DNA of 64,000 nucleotides, taken from contig NZ_JAKIHP010000003.1 of assembly GCF_021608265.1 (NCBI RefSeq), positions 124,001 to 188,000 on the forward strand, read 5' to 3'. Under the pieces are notes generated by a model. It was not told the origin of the DNA and made no database searches. It worked only from the letters and a program-made list of their open reading frames with translations. This DNA comes from Flavobacterium wongokense. Lineage in GTDB: Bacteria; Bacteroidota; Bacteroidia; Flavobacteriales; Flavobacteriaceae. Position 1 is the stretch's first letter, and each line of letters opens with the position of its first letter. Below are positions 1 to 8,123 of this stretch, in pieces. Position numbers and translations under genes: made by a program.

Positions 1-260
1 GAAAACGAGCCGAAGAAACCAATGATAATCCTTTTGGTCGAAAAACGATTGGACTGAAAAATCCGGTCTAGGTAATAAAACAAACCCCAATTAGCATACG
101 AAAGCAGAAAAGTATATAAAAAGCAATACCCAAAAGCTATTGCCAGATTGTAATTGAAATGAATTTGGTTTCCTAAAATCACATTCAGCAATTGTATGGC
201 TATGAAAATAATAACCGTCAGTAAAAGGGTTTTTGGAAGTAGATTTTGAAAAGGTTTCAT
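1..260 (-). CDS. membrane protein, probably N-terminus of a LytS-type sensor kinase (partial)
   Basis: The gene starts with ATG at 260 and runs out of the left edge, so only the first 86 residues are visible. They contain two hydrophobic segments (about residues 10-30 and 38-62), then a basic stretch with a second hydrophobic start (KRIIIGFFGSF). No catalytic residue is in view. It lies 14 bp downstream of a 57-residue membrane protein in what looks like one transcript with a TPR protein and a TonB receptor. LytTR-type operators upstream make a membrane LytS/YehU-like kinase followed by a LytTR regulator the likeliest reading. That is inference from context and topology; another small membrane protein is possible. 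Confidence 0.4.
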   Translation of the reverse strand, partial: MKPFQNLLPKTLLLTVIIFIAIQLLNVILGNQIHFNYNLAIAFGYCFLYTFLLSYANWGLFYYLDRIFQSNRFSTKRIIIGFFGSF

Positions 261-274
261 TTCCCGGATTTGTT

Positions 275-448
275 TTATTTATTTTTTTCAGATTTGTAAA
301 AGGCAGATACTATAAATCCGACTCCCATTCCGATTAAGGTTCCAACGGCTACATTGCCCATTGCCATTCCTATGGCAATTCCGATGAACATGCATCCAAC
401 AAAGATGGTTCCTGCAATTTTGTTATGGTCTTTTCCTTGATTTTCCAT
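275..448 (-). CDS. 57-residue glycine-rich membrane protein
   Basis: This short gene begins with [13 protein letters not shown] and ends SEKNK. After a charged start it has one long hydrophobic Gly/Ala/Met-rich stretch (about residues 11-50), enough for a helical hairpin, with GxxxG-like spacing ([19 protein letters not shown]) typical of packed helices. It sits 30 bp after the TPR gene and 14 bp before the membrane gene at the left edge, all on one strand, which supports a real cistron. I do not recognise a family. A role as a small accessory or packing partner of the adjacent membrane protein is only a guess. Confidence 0.6.
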   Translation of the reverse strand: MENQGKDHNKIAGTIFVGCMFIGIAIGMAMGNVAVGTLIGMGVGFIVSAFYKSEKNK

Positions 449-478
449 GATTCTTATGTTTAGGTTATAATTAATGGA

Positions 479-1105
479 TTATTTTTTATTGCAATTTTCC
501 AATGCCTGTTTTGCCCTGTCTGCACCCCAACTTGGATGGAACTGGCTTTCTGGCTTAAAGTTAGCAAAAAGTTCCAATGATTTGGCAATCGCCTCGCACA
601 TCGGTTTGGTATCAGTTCCCCAATATTTGGCGCCGCCAATTTCAAATTCTGCTTTAGAGAAAACCACTCTTGGGTTTTTTGGATCAATGATTAAGGCTTT
701 GTTGTACTGCTCCATCGCCAAGGCTCCGTATTTTTGCCCGTTTGCCATTGGATCCTGAACCAGGATTGCGGTGTAAAGCATCGCCTGAACCACCATGATT
801 TCGGTATTGTTTGGGCTGATTGCTGTGGCATTGTCAAGTGCATCCTGGGCTTTGCTAATGAGTGCTGCCGCTTTTTCCTTGTCTTTTGTTCCAAATGTTT
901 CAATCGTGTTGATAAACGCGATGTAATAATTCGGAAGCCAATTTGTTTGTTCAACAGATGCGATGCGCTCAAATGTTGCCACGGCTTCACTGTTTTTCCC
1001 TTCTCCCCAAAGCTGCATTGCTTTTCCCATTCCTTGTTCGTACTGGGTTTGTGCCGATAAAATTGAGCAGACAAAAATTGCGATTGATGTAATAATTGTT
1101 TTCAT
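479..1105 (-). CDS. secreted TPR-containing protein
   Basis: A 208-residue protein with a signal peptide (hydrophobic core about residues 4-17, cleavage likely after ILSAQ). The mature part is helical, with TPR-like pairs: GEGKNSEAVATFERIA near residue 34 and ALAMEQYNKALIIDPKNP near 128-146, the latter close to the TPR consensus. TPR proteins mediate protein-protein contacts; this one should act in the periplasm. It lies 121 bp downstream of the TonB receptor gene, with its own LytTR-type paired operator about 90 bp before its start. It is therefore probably controlled with the receptor but can be transcribed separately. No catalytic motif is visible. Confidence 0.7.
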   Translation of the reverse strand: MKTIITSIAIFVCSILSAQTQYEQGMGKAMQLWGEGKNSEAVATFERIASVEQTNWLPNYYIAFINTIETFGTKDKEKAAALISKAQDALDNATAISPNNTEIMVVQAMLYTAILVQDPMANGQKYGALAMEQYNKALIIDPKNPRVVFSKAEFEIGGAKYWGTDTKPMCEAIAKSLELFANFKPESQFHPSWGADRAKQALENCNKK

Positions 1106-1197
1106 TTTTGTAATTGTTTAGATTGATATTGAAACTTTGTTTTTAAAATTCTGATGTAAAATTATTGTTGTTGTGGTTCTTATAAAACTTATAGTTA

Positions 1198-1227
1198 CCG
1201 AATTGTAGAATTTAGTGGATGAACTGT
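1198..1227 (-). promoter_or_regulatory. LytTR-type paired operator upstream of the TPR gene
   Basis: Read on the minus strand, ACAGTTCAT (1219-1227) and ACAATTCGG (1198-1206) are imperfect direct repeats whose starts are exactly 21 bp apart. This is the geometry known for LytTR-domain regulators: two 9-bp direct repeats with a 12-bp spacer. The first repeat fits the published consensus [TA][AC][CA]GTTN[AG][TA] at all nine positions. The same arrangement occurs at 3436-3465 before the TonB receptor. The distal repeat overlaps the last base of the receptor stop codon. Confidence 0.6.
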
Positions 1228-3374
1228 TAAAGGTTCTTCAACTGGTTGTCTTTCTTATTATCGCTGATGGTCCAAAAGAAACCGATAAAGAAGAATCTGT
1301 CGGCTGTTGGCGTAACTGCTTTCCTGTCGTAAAATCCACTTGGGTCTGGCTCATTGGTATAATTGTAACCATAGATATTCTGTGTTCCCAAAACATTGGA
1401 AACTGAAAAATACAGTATTTTTTGTTGCGATAATAAATAGGCCCAACTAAAGCTAAGGCTGCTGTATGATTTGGTTCTTCCATTCATAAAAGCAGGCTGA
1501 TTCTTATCATTATAAGGTCGGCCTGAACTGAATTGTTGTGTTAAGCCAATTTGTGATTTCCAATCCGAAATCCAATATTTAGTCACCAATGACGCACCGT
1601 GTGTAGCCACAAAACTTGGCGTTGCCTCAACCGGGAAATTTTGGTAATCCCTTTTGGTATCGATGTAGGAATACGAAAACCAATATTCCAGATTCTTGAT
1701 GCTGTATCCATCCCTCCAGAAAATGTCAATCCCTTTGGCAAAACCTTTTCCGTTATTGGAATAGTTTGAGATTGTTTCAACTTGTGGCCTGTCAGTGTCG
1801 TATTTCACCAAATCGGAATAGCCTTTATAATAAACCTCTGCACGCAATGTCCTGCTGTTTTTTGTATATTGATAATTCAGGATGTAATGCGAAGCTTTTT
1901 CATTAGTGAAATTATCAGAAAACTTTAAATACTCCTGTCTTGGTGCCTGTTCAAAATTCCCATAAGCAAACGCAAACTGTCCGTTTTTCGAAACTTTATA
2001 CGCTAATGAAGCTCTTGGAGAAATACTGCTTTCATTAATGTAATCATTATTAGAAGCCCTTACCCCAAATTTGGCTGCAAACTTTTTAGAAAAGAAAATA
2101 TCGGCTTCGGTGTACACTGCCGCAATGTTTGAATCATAACCAACATTCAGCACATCACTAACCTCCTCATCAAACTTTGTGATAAAATAATCCGAGCCAA
2201 AATTCAGTTTTACACGGTCTGAAAGTTTTTTGGTAAACTTCAATTTTAAATGAGACGCATGTTCAACACTGGTAATATCAAGCGCATTCAAAAAGATTTT
2301 GTTATGGCTGTAACCATAGCTCACACCAGTGAATATCTGCCAGTTTCCGCTGAAATTCCCTTTGTAGGAACTGTTGAAATAAAAATTGTTGTTGTTTAGG
2401 TTGACGCGGACCTTTTCCGTCGCATTGATATCTTCCTGGTTCAAATCAAAACGTGAAGCATCAAAAGCAGCATAGGCTTTGAAAATTCCATTGGCAAAAT
2501 TATAGCGATAGACCGTTTCACCCGAAAGTGACTGATACGGTTTGTTCCAATCAACATCCTGCGGAATTGCCACCTGATAGGGAGCCAAATCAATATATGC
2601 GGTGTTGACGCTCAAAGAACTCTTTTTCCATTTCTGCGTATTGCTCAATCCCAAACCAACAGTCATAAAGGAAATATCGGTTTTGTTCTGGTCGGCTTCA
2701 TCCTGCGTATTCAATAATAGAACACTTGATAAGGCTTCACCATATTCCGCAGAATAACCACCTGTTGAAAATGACATTCCGCTAAACAGGAACGGGGAAA
2801 AACGTCCTCGAGTAGGCAGATTATTGGTTGTTGCGCCATAAGGCTGCGCAACGCGGATTCCATCCACAAAAGTCTGGGTTTCGTCGGCTTCACCACCACG
2901 CACATACAACCTTCCATCTTCTCCCACGTTTTGGGTTCCGGGTAAAGTCTGCAATGCTGCGATAATATTTCCTGCCGAACCTGCTGTGGTAACAATATCC
3001 AACGGTTTCAAAACCGAAACCCTGCTTTTGTCACCCGCGTTAAAACTCCCTGCAGTAATAACTACCGCATCGAGCGTATTCACACTTTCCTTAAGCTTAA
3101 ACATTTTGTCTTTACAGTTATTGGCGTCAATGGTTAATTTTAAAGTTTCAAATGTCAGGAAGCTGATTACCAGAGTCTGGTTTCCTGAAGCTGTAGTCTG
3201 AAAACTAAAGGTTCCCTTTTCGTCTGTTGATGCGCCATCGTAAGTGCCATCAATAAAAACATTAGCGCCTGCGATTGGTTTATTTTTTTCATCGACAACT
3301 GTTCCTGAAATGGTTTGCTGCGCATTGCTGATATAAGCAATCAATAAAAGTGTAAAAGTGTAAAAAGTCTTCAT
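1227..3374 (-). CDS. TonB-dependent receptor with carboxypeptidase-like N-terminal domain
   Basis: A 715-residue outer-membrane receptor. The signal peptide (about residues 1-18, ending ISNAQ) is followed by a CarboxypepD_reg-like Ig-fold domain (about 19-100, starting TISGTVVDEKNKPIAGANV). The TonB plug follows (about 110-225, with LPGTQNVGEDGRLYVRGGEADETQTF) and then a 22-strand-type barrel ending in an aromatic-rich C-terminus. It imports a ligand too large for porins using TonB energy. No SusD partner lies next to it, so a polysaccharide-uptake locus is not supported. Its neighbour is a TPR protein, and a LytTR-type operator lies about 60-90 bp upstream of the start. The ligand cannot be deduced; iron complexes or small peptides are the usual options. 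Confidence 0.88.
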   Translation of the reverse strand: MKTFYTFTLLLIAYISNAQQTISGTVVDEKNKPIAGANVFIDGTYDGASTDEKGTFSFQTTASGNQTLVISFLTFETLKLTIDANNCKDKMFKLKESVNTLDAVVITAGSFNAGDKSRVSVLKPLDIVTTAGSAGNIIAALQTLPGTQNVGEDGRLYVRGGEADETQTFVDGIRVAQPYGATTNNLPTRGRFSPFLFSGMSFSTGGYSAEYGEALSSVLLLNTQDEADQNKTDISFMTVGLGLSNTQKWKKSSLSVNTAYIDLAPYQVAIPQDVDWNKPYQSLSGETVYRYNFANGIFKAYAAFDASRFDLNQEDINATEKVRVNLNNNNFYFNSSYKGNFSGNWQIFTGVSYGYSHNKIFLNALDITSVEHASHLKLKFTKKLSDRVKLNFGSDYFITKFDEEVSDVLNVGYDSNIAAVYTEADIFFSKKFAAKFGVRASNNDYINESSISPRASLAYKVSKNGQFAFAYGNFEQAPRQEYLKFSDNFTNEKASHYILNYQYTKNSRTLRAEVYYKGYSDLVKYDTDRPQVETISNYSNNGKGFAKGIDIFWRDGYSIKNLEYWFSYSYIDTKRDYQNFPVEATPSFVATHGASLVTKYWISDWKSQIGLTQQFSSGRPYNDKNQPAFMNGRTKSYSSLSFSWAYLLSQQKILYFSVSNVLGTQNIYGYNYTNEPDPSGFYDRKAVTPTADRFFFIGFFWTISDNKKDNQLKNL

Positions 3375-3435
3375 GTGGTTAGGTTTTGATGGAGCAAATT
3401 TCCATCAAGGACTAAAACTATGCAATTTATGTTTA

Positions 3436-3465
3436 CCGAATTGTTATTTTTTGAGGATGAACTGC
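3436..3465 (-). promoter_or_regulatory. LytTR-type paired operator upstream of the TonB receptor
   Basis: On the minus strand GCAGTTCAT (3457-3465) and ACAATTCGG (3436-3444) start 21 bp apart, as at 1198-1227. The conserved part of both sites is CAGTTCATCC, ten or eleven variable bases, then ACAATTCGGTAA. The spacer sequence differs between the two, which argues that the repeats rather than a simple duplication are kept. A -7-like TAGTTTTA lies just downstream at about 3408-3415. Confidence 0.6.
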
Positions 3466-3472
3466 AAAAAAA

Positions 3473-3501
3473 AACCTGTTCGGTTAGGAACAGGTTTTTT
3501 T
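3473..3501. terminator. bidirectional intrinsic terminator without an obvious gene
   Basis: A perfect 9-bp stem (AACCTGTTC / GAACAGGTT, loop GGTTAG) is flanked by an A-run on one side and a T-run on the other, so it can terminate in both directions. The flanking genes are divergent (TonB receptor to the left, small plus-strand gene to the right), so no visible gene ends here. Confidence 0.75.
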
Positions 3502-3832
3502 CAGTTTGAATTATTAATTATCTGACAGGATATTTATCTTATAAGAATTTCCTCCCTTTTAAAGTAAGTAGTTTATTCTTTTGTTTTATTAATTATCTGA
3601 GGCTAAATTACTTGTTTCATCATTTCCTGTCTAACTTAATCGATAAAATACCCCAAAACTCGATAGAGTTACAAATCTTTCAAATTCGGTGCATTTCGTC
3701 GATGTTTTTTTATGTTGCTAACAGTCACTATGTTGATAAAGCATTTGATAAATCAGATAAAATAATTCAATTTTTAACTTTAAAAAAGAATAAAAATCAC
3801 TAGAATTGTGGTACCAAAACTTACCTACAATA
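3502..3832. other. 330-bp gap without a convincing gene; two 15-nt direct repeats
   Basis: Between the orphan terminator and the gene at 3833 I see no convincing coding region. The only structure is an exact 15-nt direct repeat, TTATTAATTATCTGA, at 3511-3525 and 3586-3600 (75 bp apart). The stretch is very AT-rich and probably carries the promoter for the gene at 3833. A small RNA ending at the orphan terminator is possible but has no further support. Confidence 0.4.
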
Positions 3833-4225
3833 ATGAAATTTTTTAAATCGCTTTTTGCGTCTGCGAATTTATTTACATTAAATTCTGCATCAGCTAAAGC
3901 CTTTACCGAAGGCTGGCCACAAATCAAAATTTACTACGAAATTTTAGCAAAATCTTTTTATGCTTCAGAGAAAGGAAATCTCGATGTGATAAAATCGAAT
4001 TCGAGGATTTTAGTTGAAAAAGCAGAGGAACTATCCATTGAAGGAATGCCGGCAGAATACCGCAATCCTAAAATACTTGAAACACTGCTTACGCTAAAGA
4101 AGCAAACCAAGCTGGTGGATTTTTTGGTACAACAGAATATCGATGACAATGAAGTAAGGCTTACGTTAACCAAATTGAATGAAGTTTTTCACTCAATTGT
4201 TGAGCTTTGCCTAAACGATAAATAG
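3833..4225 (+). CDS. hypothetical helical protein, 130 aa
   Basis: The ATG at 3833 gives a 130-residue, mostly helical, moderately charged protein; a TTG further upstream in frame is a less likely start. The N-terminus (MKFFKSLFASANLFTL) is mildly hydrophobic but lacks a clear signal-peptide cleavage site, so the location is uncertain. The rest alternates charged and aliphatic residues (KILETLLTLKKQTKLVDFLVQ) like a small helical bundle. I recognise no family. It stands alone, with the lpxR-like pair following after 80 bp on the same strand. Confidence 0.6.
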   Translation: MKFFKSLFASANLFTLNSASAKAFTEGWPQIKIYYEILAKSFYASEKGNLDVIKSNSRILVEKAEELSIEGMPAEYRNPKILETLLTLKKQTKLVDFLVQQNIDDNEVRLTLTKLNEVFHSIVELCLNDK

Positions 4226-4307
4226 CACGTAAATCCTGCTAGTTTTTTTGAAATTTTATAACTGATTTAAGCATTTAAGTATTAATTTTCATATGTAATT
4301 GTTATAT

Positions 4308-5270
4308 ATGGAAATGCTTAGACCTATAATGATGTTTTTGCTTTTTATCCCAATGGCATTATTGGGGCAAAAAATAGACAATACTGCATCTTTCCGTGAT
4401 ATCAAAAGCCAAAATTATATCAGGATCAATTATGATAATGACTTTTTTACTCTATCTGATTTCGATTATACACAGGGAATCAGCTTGGAGTTAGTTGATT
4501 CCTGGCTGAAAAAAAATCCTGTCAACTATCTTCTCATTTCACCTAAACAAAGCGAAACCCGATTCGGCCTTGCAATCGAGCATATTGTTTACACACCAGA
4601 TACTTTAGACACTTATCAAATTCAATACGGTCAACGCCCATTTGCGGCGGCATTTATGGTAAAAAGTTTCGCCATTGCTACCGACACCATTCATAAATCG
4701 CGGATTGTTTCATCGTTGAGTTTAGGGCTTATTGGGCAAGGTGCCGGAGGTGGCAACATGCAGAAAATAATCCATCAAATCACAGGAAGCGAAACACCCA
4801 ACGGCTGGTATTACCAGATTAGGAATGATTTGGTGTTAAACTATGATTTAAGTTATGAAAAACAATTGCTTCGGTTGAATGATTTTTTCTCGCTTCAGTT
4901 CAATGGCGGTTTAAAAGTTGGGACCTTATTTACCAATGCTTCGTTGGGATTGAATGCAAGCCTGGGAATCATCAATTCACCTTTCACAGCTGCAAAAAGC
5001 AATACTAAATTTCAAGTCTATTTATACAATCAGGCACTTGTAAATGCAATTGGGTATGATGCTACACTGCAGGGCGGAATTTTTAATAATGATAGTCCGT
5101 ATACAATTCCGAATAGTGATATAGAGCGGTTTACGCTTCAGGATAATTTGGGCATCGTCCTTCAGTTTAACCGATTTTACCTTGAATACGTGCAGACTTT
5201 CCTAACCCGTGAAATCAGCACTGCCAAAGCACACGATTGGGGCGGAATGCGTGTTGGATATAAATTTTAA
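4308..5270 (+). CDS. LpxR-like outer-membrane lipid A deacylase family protein (copy 1)
   Basis: The 320-residue product has a signal peptide ending MALLGQ and then a barrel-type sequence. Motifs of the lipid A 3'-O-deacylase LpxR family are visible: NYDNDFF with the Asn-Asp pair near the mature N-terminus, DYTQG shortly after, and a His in IEHIVYTP near residue 105, matching the known Asn/Asp and His active-site residues. LpxR enzymes remove the 3' acyloxyacyl group of lipid A in the outer membrane. ATG 4308 is chosen over an upstream TTG; ATG 4314 would also fit. The next gene is a close paralogue in the same direction, so this is a tandem duplication. The exact substrate in Flavobacteria is inference. 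Confidence 0.75.
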   Translation: MEMLRPIMMFLLFIPMALLGQKIDNTASFRDIKSQNYIRINYDNDFFTLSDFDYTQGISLELVDSWLKKNPVNYLLISPKQSETRFGLAIEHIVYTPDTLDTYQIQYGQRPFAAAFMVKSFAIATDTIHKSRIVSSLSLGLIGQGAGGGNMQKIIHQITGSETPNGWYYQIRNDLVLNYDLSYEKQLLRLNDFFSLQFNGGLKVGTLFTNASLGLNASLGIINSPFTAAKSNTKFQVYLYNQALVNAIGYDATLQGGIFNNDSPYTIPNSDIERFTLQDNLGIVLQFNRFYLEYVQTFLTREISTAKAHDWGGMRVGYKF

Positions 5271-5318
5271 TTCAAAAGCATCGTAAACTTAACAACTCAT
5301 AATTTCGTAGATGGTGTT

Positions 5319-6281
5319 ATGAAAATACTAAAACTGCTATTATCCATTTCGCTTTTAATACCTGCCATTTCCATAGGTCAGAAAATTGACAATATGGCTT
5401 CCTTCCGGGATATAAAGAGCAACAATTATTTCCGATTTCATTATGACAATGATTATTTCACTTCAACCGATAAGGATTACACTCAAGGATATAATTTTGA
5501 ATTAGTCGCTCCGGAATTAATCAAAAATCCAATTAATTATCTTTTTATCAAACCCAAAAAAAGTGAAAAGAAGTATGGCATTGCTTTGGAGCATATTGGT
5601 TTTACCGCAAATAACATAGCAAGCGATCAAATACAGTTTGGAGACAGGCCTTTTGCAGCGGTCATTATGCTGAAAAGTTTTTCCATTGCAACAGACACCA
5701 TCAATAAATCACGGATTGTTTCATCGTTAAATCTCGGTATTATTGGTCCCGGAGCTTTTGGTGGTGATATGCAGACTGCAATTCATCAAGCAACAGGAAA
5801 CACCATTCCATTAGGTTGGTATAACCAAATTAAAAATGACGCGGTTGTGAATTATGAGATAAGTTATGAAAAACAGCTGCTCAGGTTTCATGATTTTTTT
5901 ACAGTCCAAACCAATGCAACCCTGAGATTGGGAACCTTATTCACCAATGCTTCCGTTGGCTTTAATGCTACGTTGGGAATTATCAATTCCCCTTTCACAT
6001 CTGTCAGGGACAAAAACAAATTCCAGCTTTATTGTTATTCGCAGCCAATGATAAATGCAATTGGTTATGATGCTACACTTCAGGGCGGATTTTTTAACAA
6101 AAAAAGTGTTTATACCATTCCGGCCAATGAGATGGAACGGTTTACACTTCAGAATAATTTTGGAATTGTATTACAGTACCGCTGGCTTTTCCTTGAATAT
6201 TCGCGATCATTGCTCACGCGCGAATTCAGTTCGGGAAGCTCTCACAAATGGGGAGGAATCCGAATAGGATTTAAATTATAA
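5319..6281 (+). CDS. LpxR-like outer-membrane lipid A deacylase family protein (copy 2)
   Basis: A 320-residue paralogue of the gene just upstream, 48 bp away and collinear over its whole length (signal peptide ending SIGQ, then KIDNMASFRDIKS). It keeps the LpxR-type motifs: HYDNDYF, DYTQG and the His in LEHIGFT. The barrel strands and the C-terminal WGGIRIGFKL are nearly the same as in copy 1. By eye more than half of the residues are identical, with change concentrated in the loops. Two diverged copies suggest either dosage or different lipid A or lipid substrates. Both appear intact, with no frameshift or lost motif. Confidence 0.75.
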   Translation: MKILKLLLSISLLIPAISIGQKIDNMASFRDIKSNNYFRFHYDNDYFTSTDKDYTQGYNFELVAPELIKNPINYLFIKPKKSEKKYGIALEHIGFTANNIASDQIQFGDRPFAAVIMLKSFSIATDTINKSRIVSSLNLGIIGPGAFGGDMQTAIHQATGNTIPLGWYNQIKNDAVVNYEISYEKQLLRFHDFFTVQTNATLRLGTLFTNASVGFNATLGIINSPFTSVRDKNKFQLYCYSQPMINAIGYDATLQGGFFNKKSVYTIPANEMERFTLQNNFGIVLQYRWLFLEYSRSLLTREFSSGSSHKWGGIRIGFKL

Positions 6282-6341
6282 AACAGATTAAAATCTTTTC
6301 AACAATTCTCAAATCGGCATTCGAAATTACAATTTATAAAT

Positions 6342-6349
6342 TACCTTTG
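6342..6349 (+). promoter_or_regulatory. candidate -7 element (TACCTTTG)
   Basis: TACCTTTG fits the Bacteroidetes -7 consensus TAnnTTTG and lies 22 bp before the ATG at 6372. No good -33 TTG is seen at the usual distance. Confidence 0.35.
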
Positions 6350-6371
6350 CAGGCTTACAAATATTACGATT

Positions 6372-6905
6372 ATGATTTATAAATTCAGGGCAATTCTTGA
6401 CGCAGAAGAAGATATTTTCAGGGATATTGCCATTCAGGAAGAAGATACTCTAGAAGATTTGCACAATGCCATTGTAAATGCTTTTGGCTTTGACGGACTG
6501 GAAGTTGCTTCTTTTTATACTTGTGATGATACCTGGAACCAGGAAGACGAAATTCCAATGTTTGATACCGGAGATACGCCTGGCGAACAAAAAACAATGG
6601 CGGATTATCCGTTAAATCATTTGCTTGATGAGGAGCAAACCAAAATCATTTATGTATACGATTTCATCAATATGTGGACATTCCTGGTTGAATTGGCAGC
6701 CATTGAAGAAGCTGAAGCCGGAGCAACTTATCCTGCTTTGCTGTTTTCCCACGGAGAATTACCTGAGAGTGCTCCGGACAAGGAATTTGAAGCAGAGAAT
6801 GATGACTTCTATTCAGAATTTGAAGACGACTTAGACGATGACGATTTGGATGGCTTTGGAGACGATAGCTTTGAAGATTACGGATTCGAGGAAAATTGGA
6901 ATTAG
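6372..6905 (+). CDS. plasmid pRiA4b ORF-3-like family protein with acidic tail
   Basis: A 177-residue cytoplasmic protein. Residues 1-125 resemble the pRiA4b ORF-3-like family (MIYKFRAILD start, EDTLEDLHNAIVNAFGF, then SFYTCDDTW and the Asp-rich YVYDF segment), a fold of unknown biochemical role despite its mobile-element name. The last 40 residues are extremely acidic (runs of Asp and Glu, DDLDDDDLDG, FEDYGFEEN), which could mimic nucleic acid or bind cations. It is followed after 32 bp by a nucleoid-associated protein gene on the same strand, so the two may be cotranscribed. There is no transposase or plasmid gene nearby; the family name is not evidence of mobility. Confidence 0.75.
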   Translation: MIYKFRAILDAEEDIFRDIAIQEEDTLEDLHNAIVNAFGFDGLEVASFYTCDDTWNQEDEIPMFDTGDTPGEQKTMADYPLNHLLDEEQTKIIYVYDFINMWTFLVELAAIEEAEAGATYPALLFSHGELPESAPDKEFEAENDDFYSEFEDDLDDDDLDGFGDDSFEDYGFEENWN

Positions 6906-6937
6906 TTTTAAGAAAATAAAGAAGGAGAAAACCACAA

Positions 6938-7996
6938 ATGATCAACCTATTTAATACTCACATCGAGTCATTATCAATCCACAGGATTGGAAACAAAAGC
7001 CGAAATGAAAGTGTTTTCCTTTCGGAAGAACCATACAGCCTTAATGACGAAATTGTTCCACTGTTAAAGGAATTTTTCTTCAAATCGTTTCGCGAAAAGG
7101 AAGAAAACTATTTCCAGTTTGCACACGATGTGGATTTGGAATACAATGAAATGTTCAACTTTGCTTCGGAGATTTTTACTAATCCAAGTGAAATACATGA
7201 AGTTTCGAAGAAAATTACCAATCATCTTTTTGAGCAGTCAAATCATCCACACATCAAGAACGGAGAGGTTTATGTTGCTTACCTGACCAACCTTAGCATT
7301 GACAACAATGTGGTTGATGCGATTGGCGTTTTCAAAAGCGAAATCATGTCTGATTTTATGCAGTTTGAAGAAAAAGGAAAAACGCTACAGATGATTTTAC
7401 AGCAGGGAATTAACCTGAACAAACTGGACAAAGGCTGCCTTATCTTTAATTACAAAAAAGAGGAAGGTTACAAAATCCTTTCGATTGACAGCAATAGATA
7501 CGATACGCGTTATTGGTTGGAGCATTTCCTTTCTGTCGATGCGTTCCAGGATGAAAATTTCATTACCAAAAAGTATTTGAAATTCTGCCAGGGATTTGCA
7601 AAAGACGTAGTTTTTCCTGCAGAAGACAAAAAGGAGGAAGTAATGTTCATGAACCGTTCGGTGAATTATTTTGCCAAAAACGACCAGTTTGAGGAAAGCA
7701 ATTTCCTGAATGAGGTTTTGGATAATCCTGATCTGATTCCGGAATTCAAAAACTACAAGGTCGACAAAGGTGAGAAATACAGCATCGAAGATGTGACAAC
7801 TTTTCCAATTGCAAATGCAGCTGTTTCTGACGCAAGAAAATCGATTAAGAATGTGATTAATTTGGACACTAACATTCAAATCAAACTGGATTTCATCAAT
7901 CCGGAAAGCGCTGAAAAGTTTGTTGAAAAAGGTTGGGACGAAGAGAAACAGATGTATTATTACTTGGTATATTTCAATAAGGAACAGAAATCGTAA
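6938..7996 (+). CDS. nucleoid-associated protein (NdpA/YejK-like family)
   Basis: A 352-residue soluble protein matching the layout of the 37-kDa nucleoid-associated protein family: a start with a conserved IHRIGN motif, a central mixed region and the C-terminal segment IKLDFINPESAEKFVEKGWDEE. Members bind the nucleoid; no catalytic activity is established. The upstream pRiA4b-like gene is 32 bp away and an intrinsic terminator follows at 8018, so the two genes probably form a small operon. Confidence in the family comes from overall pattern and length, not from a catalytic motif. Confidence 0.7.
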   Translation: MINLFNTHIESLSIHRIGNKSRNESVFLSEEPYSLNDEIVPLLKEFFFKSFREKEENYFQFAHDVDLEYNEMFNFASEIFTNPSEIHEVSKKITNHLFEQSNHPHIKNGEVYVAYLTNLSIDNNVVDAIGVFKSEIMSDFMQFEEKGKTLQMILQQGINLNKLDKGCLIFNYKKEEGYKILSIDSNRYDTRYWLEHFLSVDAFQDENFITKKYLKFCQGFAKDVVFPAEDKKEEVMFMNRSVNYFAKNDQFEESNFLNEVLDNPDLIPEFKNYKVDKGEKYSIEDVTTFPIANAAVSDARKSIKNVINLDTNIQIKLDFINPESAEKFVEKGWDEEKQMYYYLVYFNKEQKS

Positions 7997-8017
7997 CCGA
8001 TTCTGTTTACACAATAC

Positions 8018-8054
8018 AATCCTCAATTGATTTTATCAACTGGGGATTTTTTCA
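8018..8054 (+). terminator. intrinsic terminator after the nucleoid-associated protein gene
   Basis: Stem AATCCTCA / TGGGGATT (one G-T wobble) continues, past an A/C mismatch, into TTGAT / ATCAA with a TTT loop. It is followed by a run of six T. Confidence 0.7.
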
Positions 8055-8109
8055 TTTCCTGGCACAAATAAAACTGTAAATTGTGTAAATTAAAATTCAT
8101 AAAAGCCAC

Positions 8110-8117
8110 TATATTTG
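8110..8117 (+). promoter_or_regulatory. -7 element (TATATTTG) only 6 bp before a start codon
   Basis: TATATTTG matches TAnnTTTG perfectly. It ends 6 bp before the ATG at 8124, so transcription would begin at or beside the start codon. The nearest upstream TTG (8081-8083) is 26 bp away, longer than usual. Confidence 0.4.
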
Positions 8118-8123
8118 TTTGCT

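Noticed and set aside
3612..3803. 63-residue plus-strand reading frame in the gap
   Set aside because: It needs a non-ATG start, has no codon bias or motif, and lies in very AT-rich promoter-like DNA.
6372..6905. Plasmid or insertion-element remnant because of the pRiA4b family name
   Set aside because: No transposase, inverted repeat or plasmid gene nearby; the family is common on chromosomes.
7397..8026. 209-residue frame opposite the nucleoid-associated protein gene
   Set aside because: Hydrophobic by codon complement only; antisense shadow.
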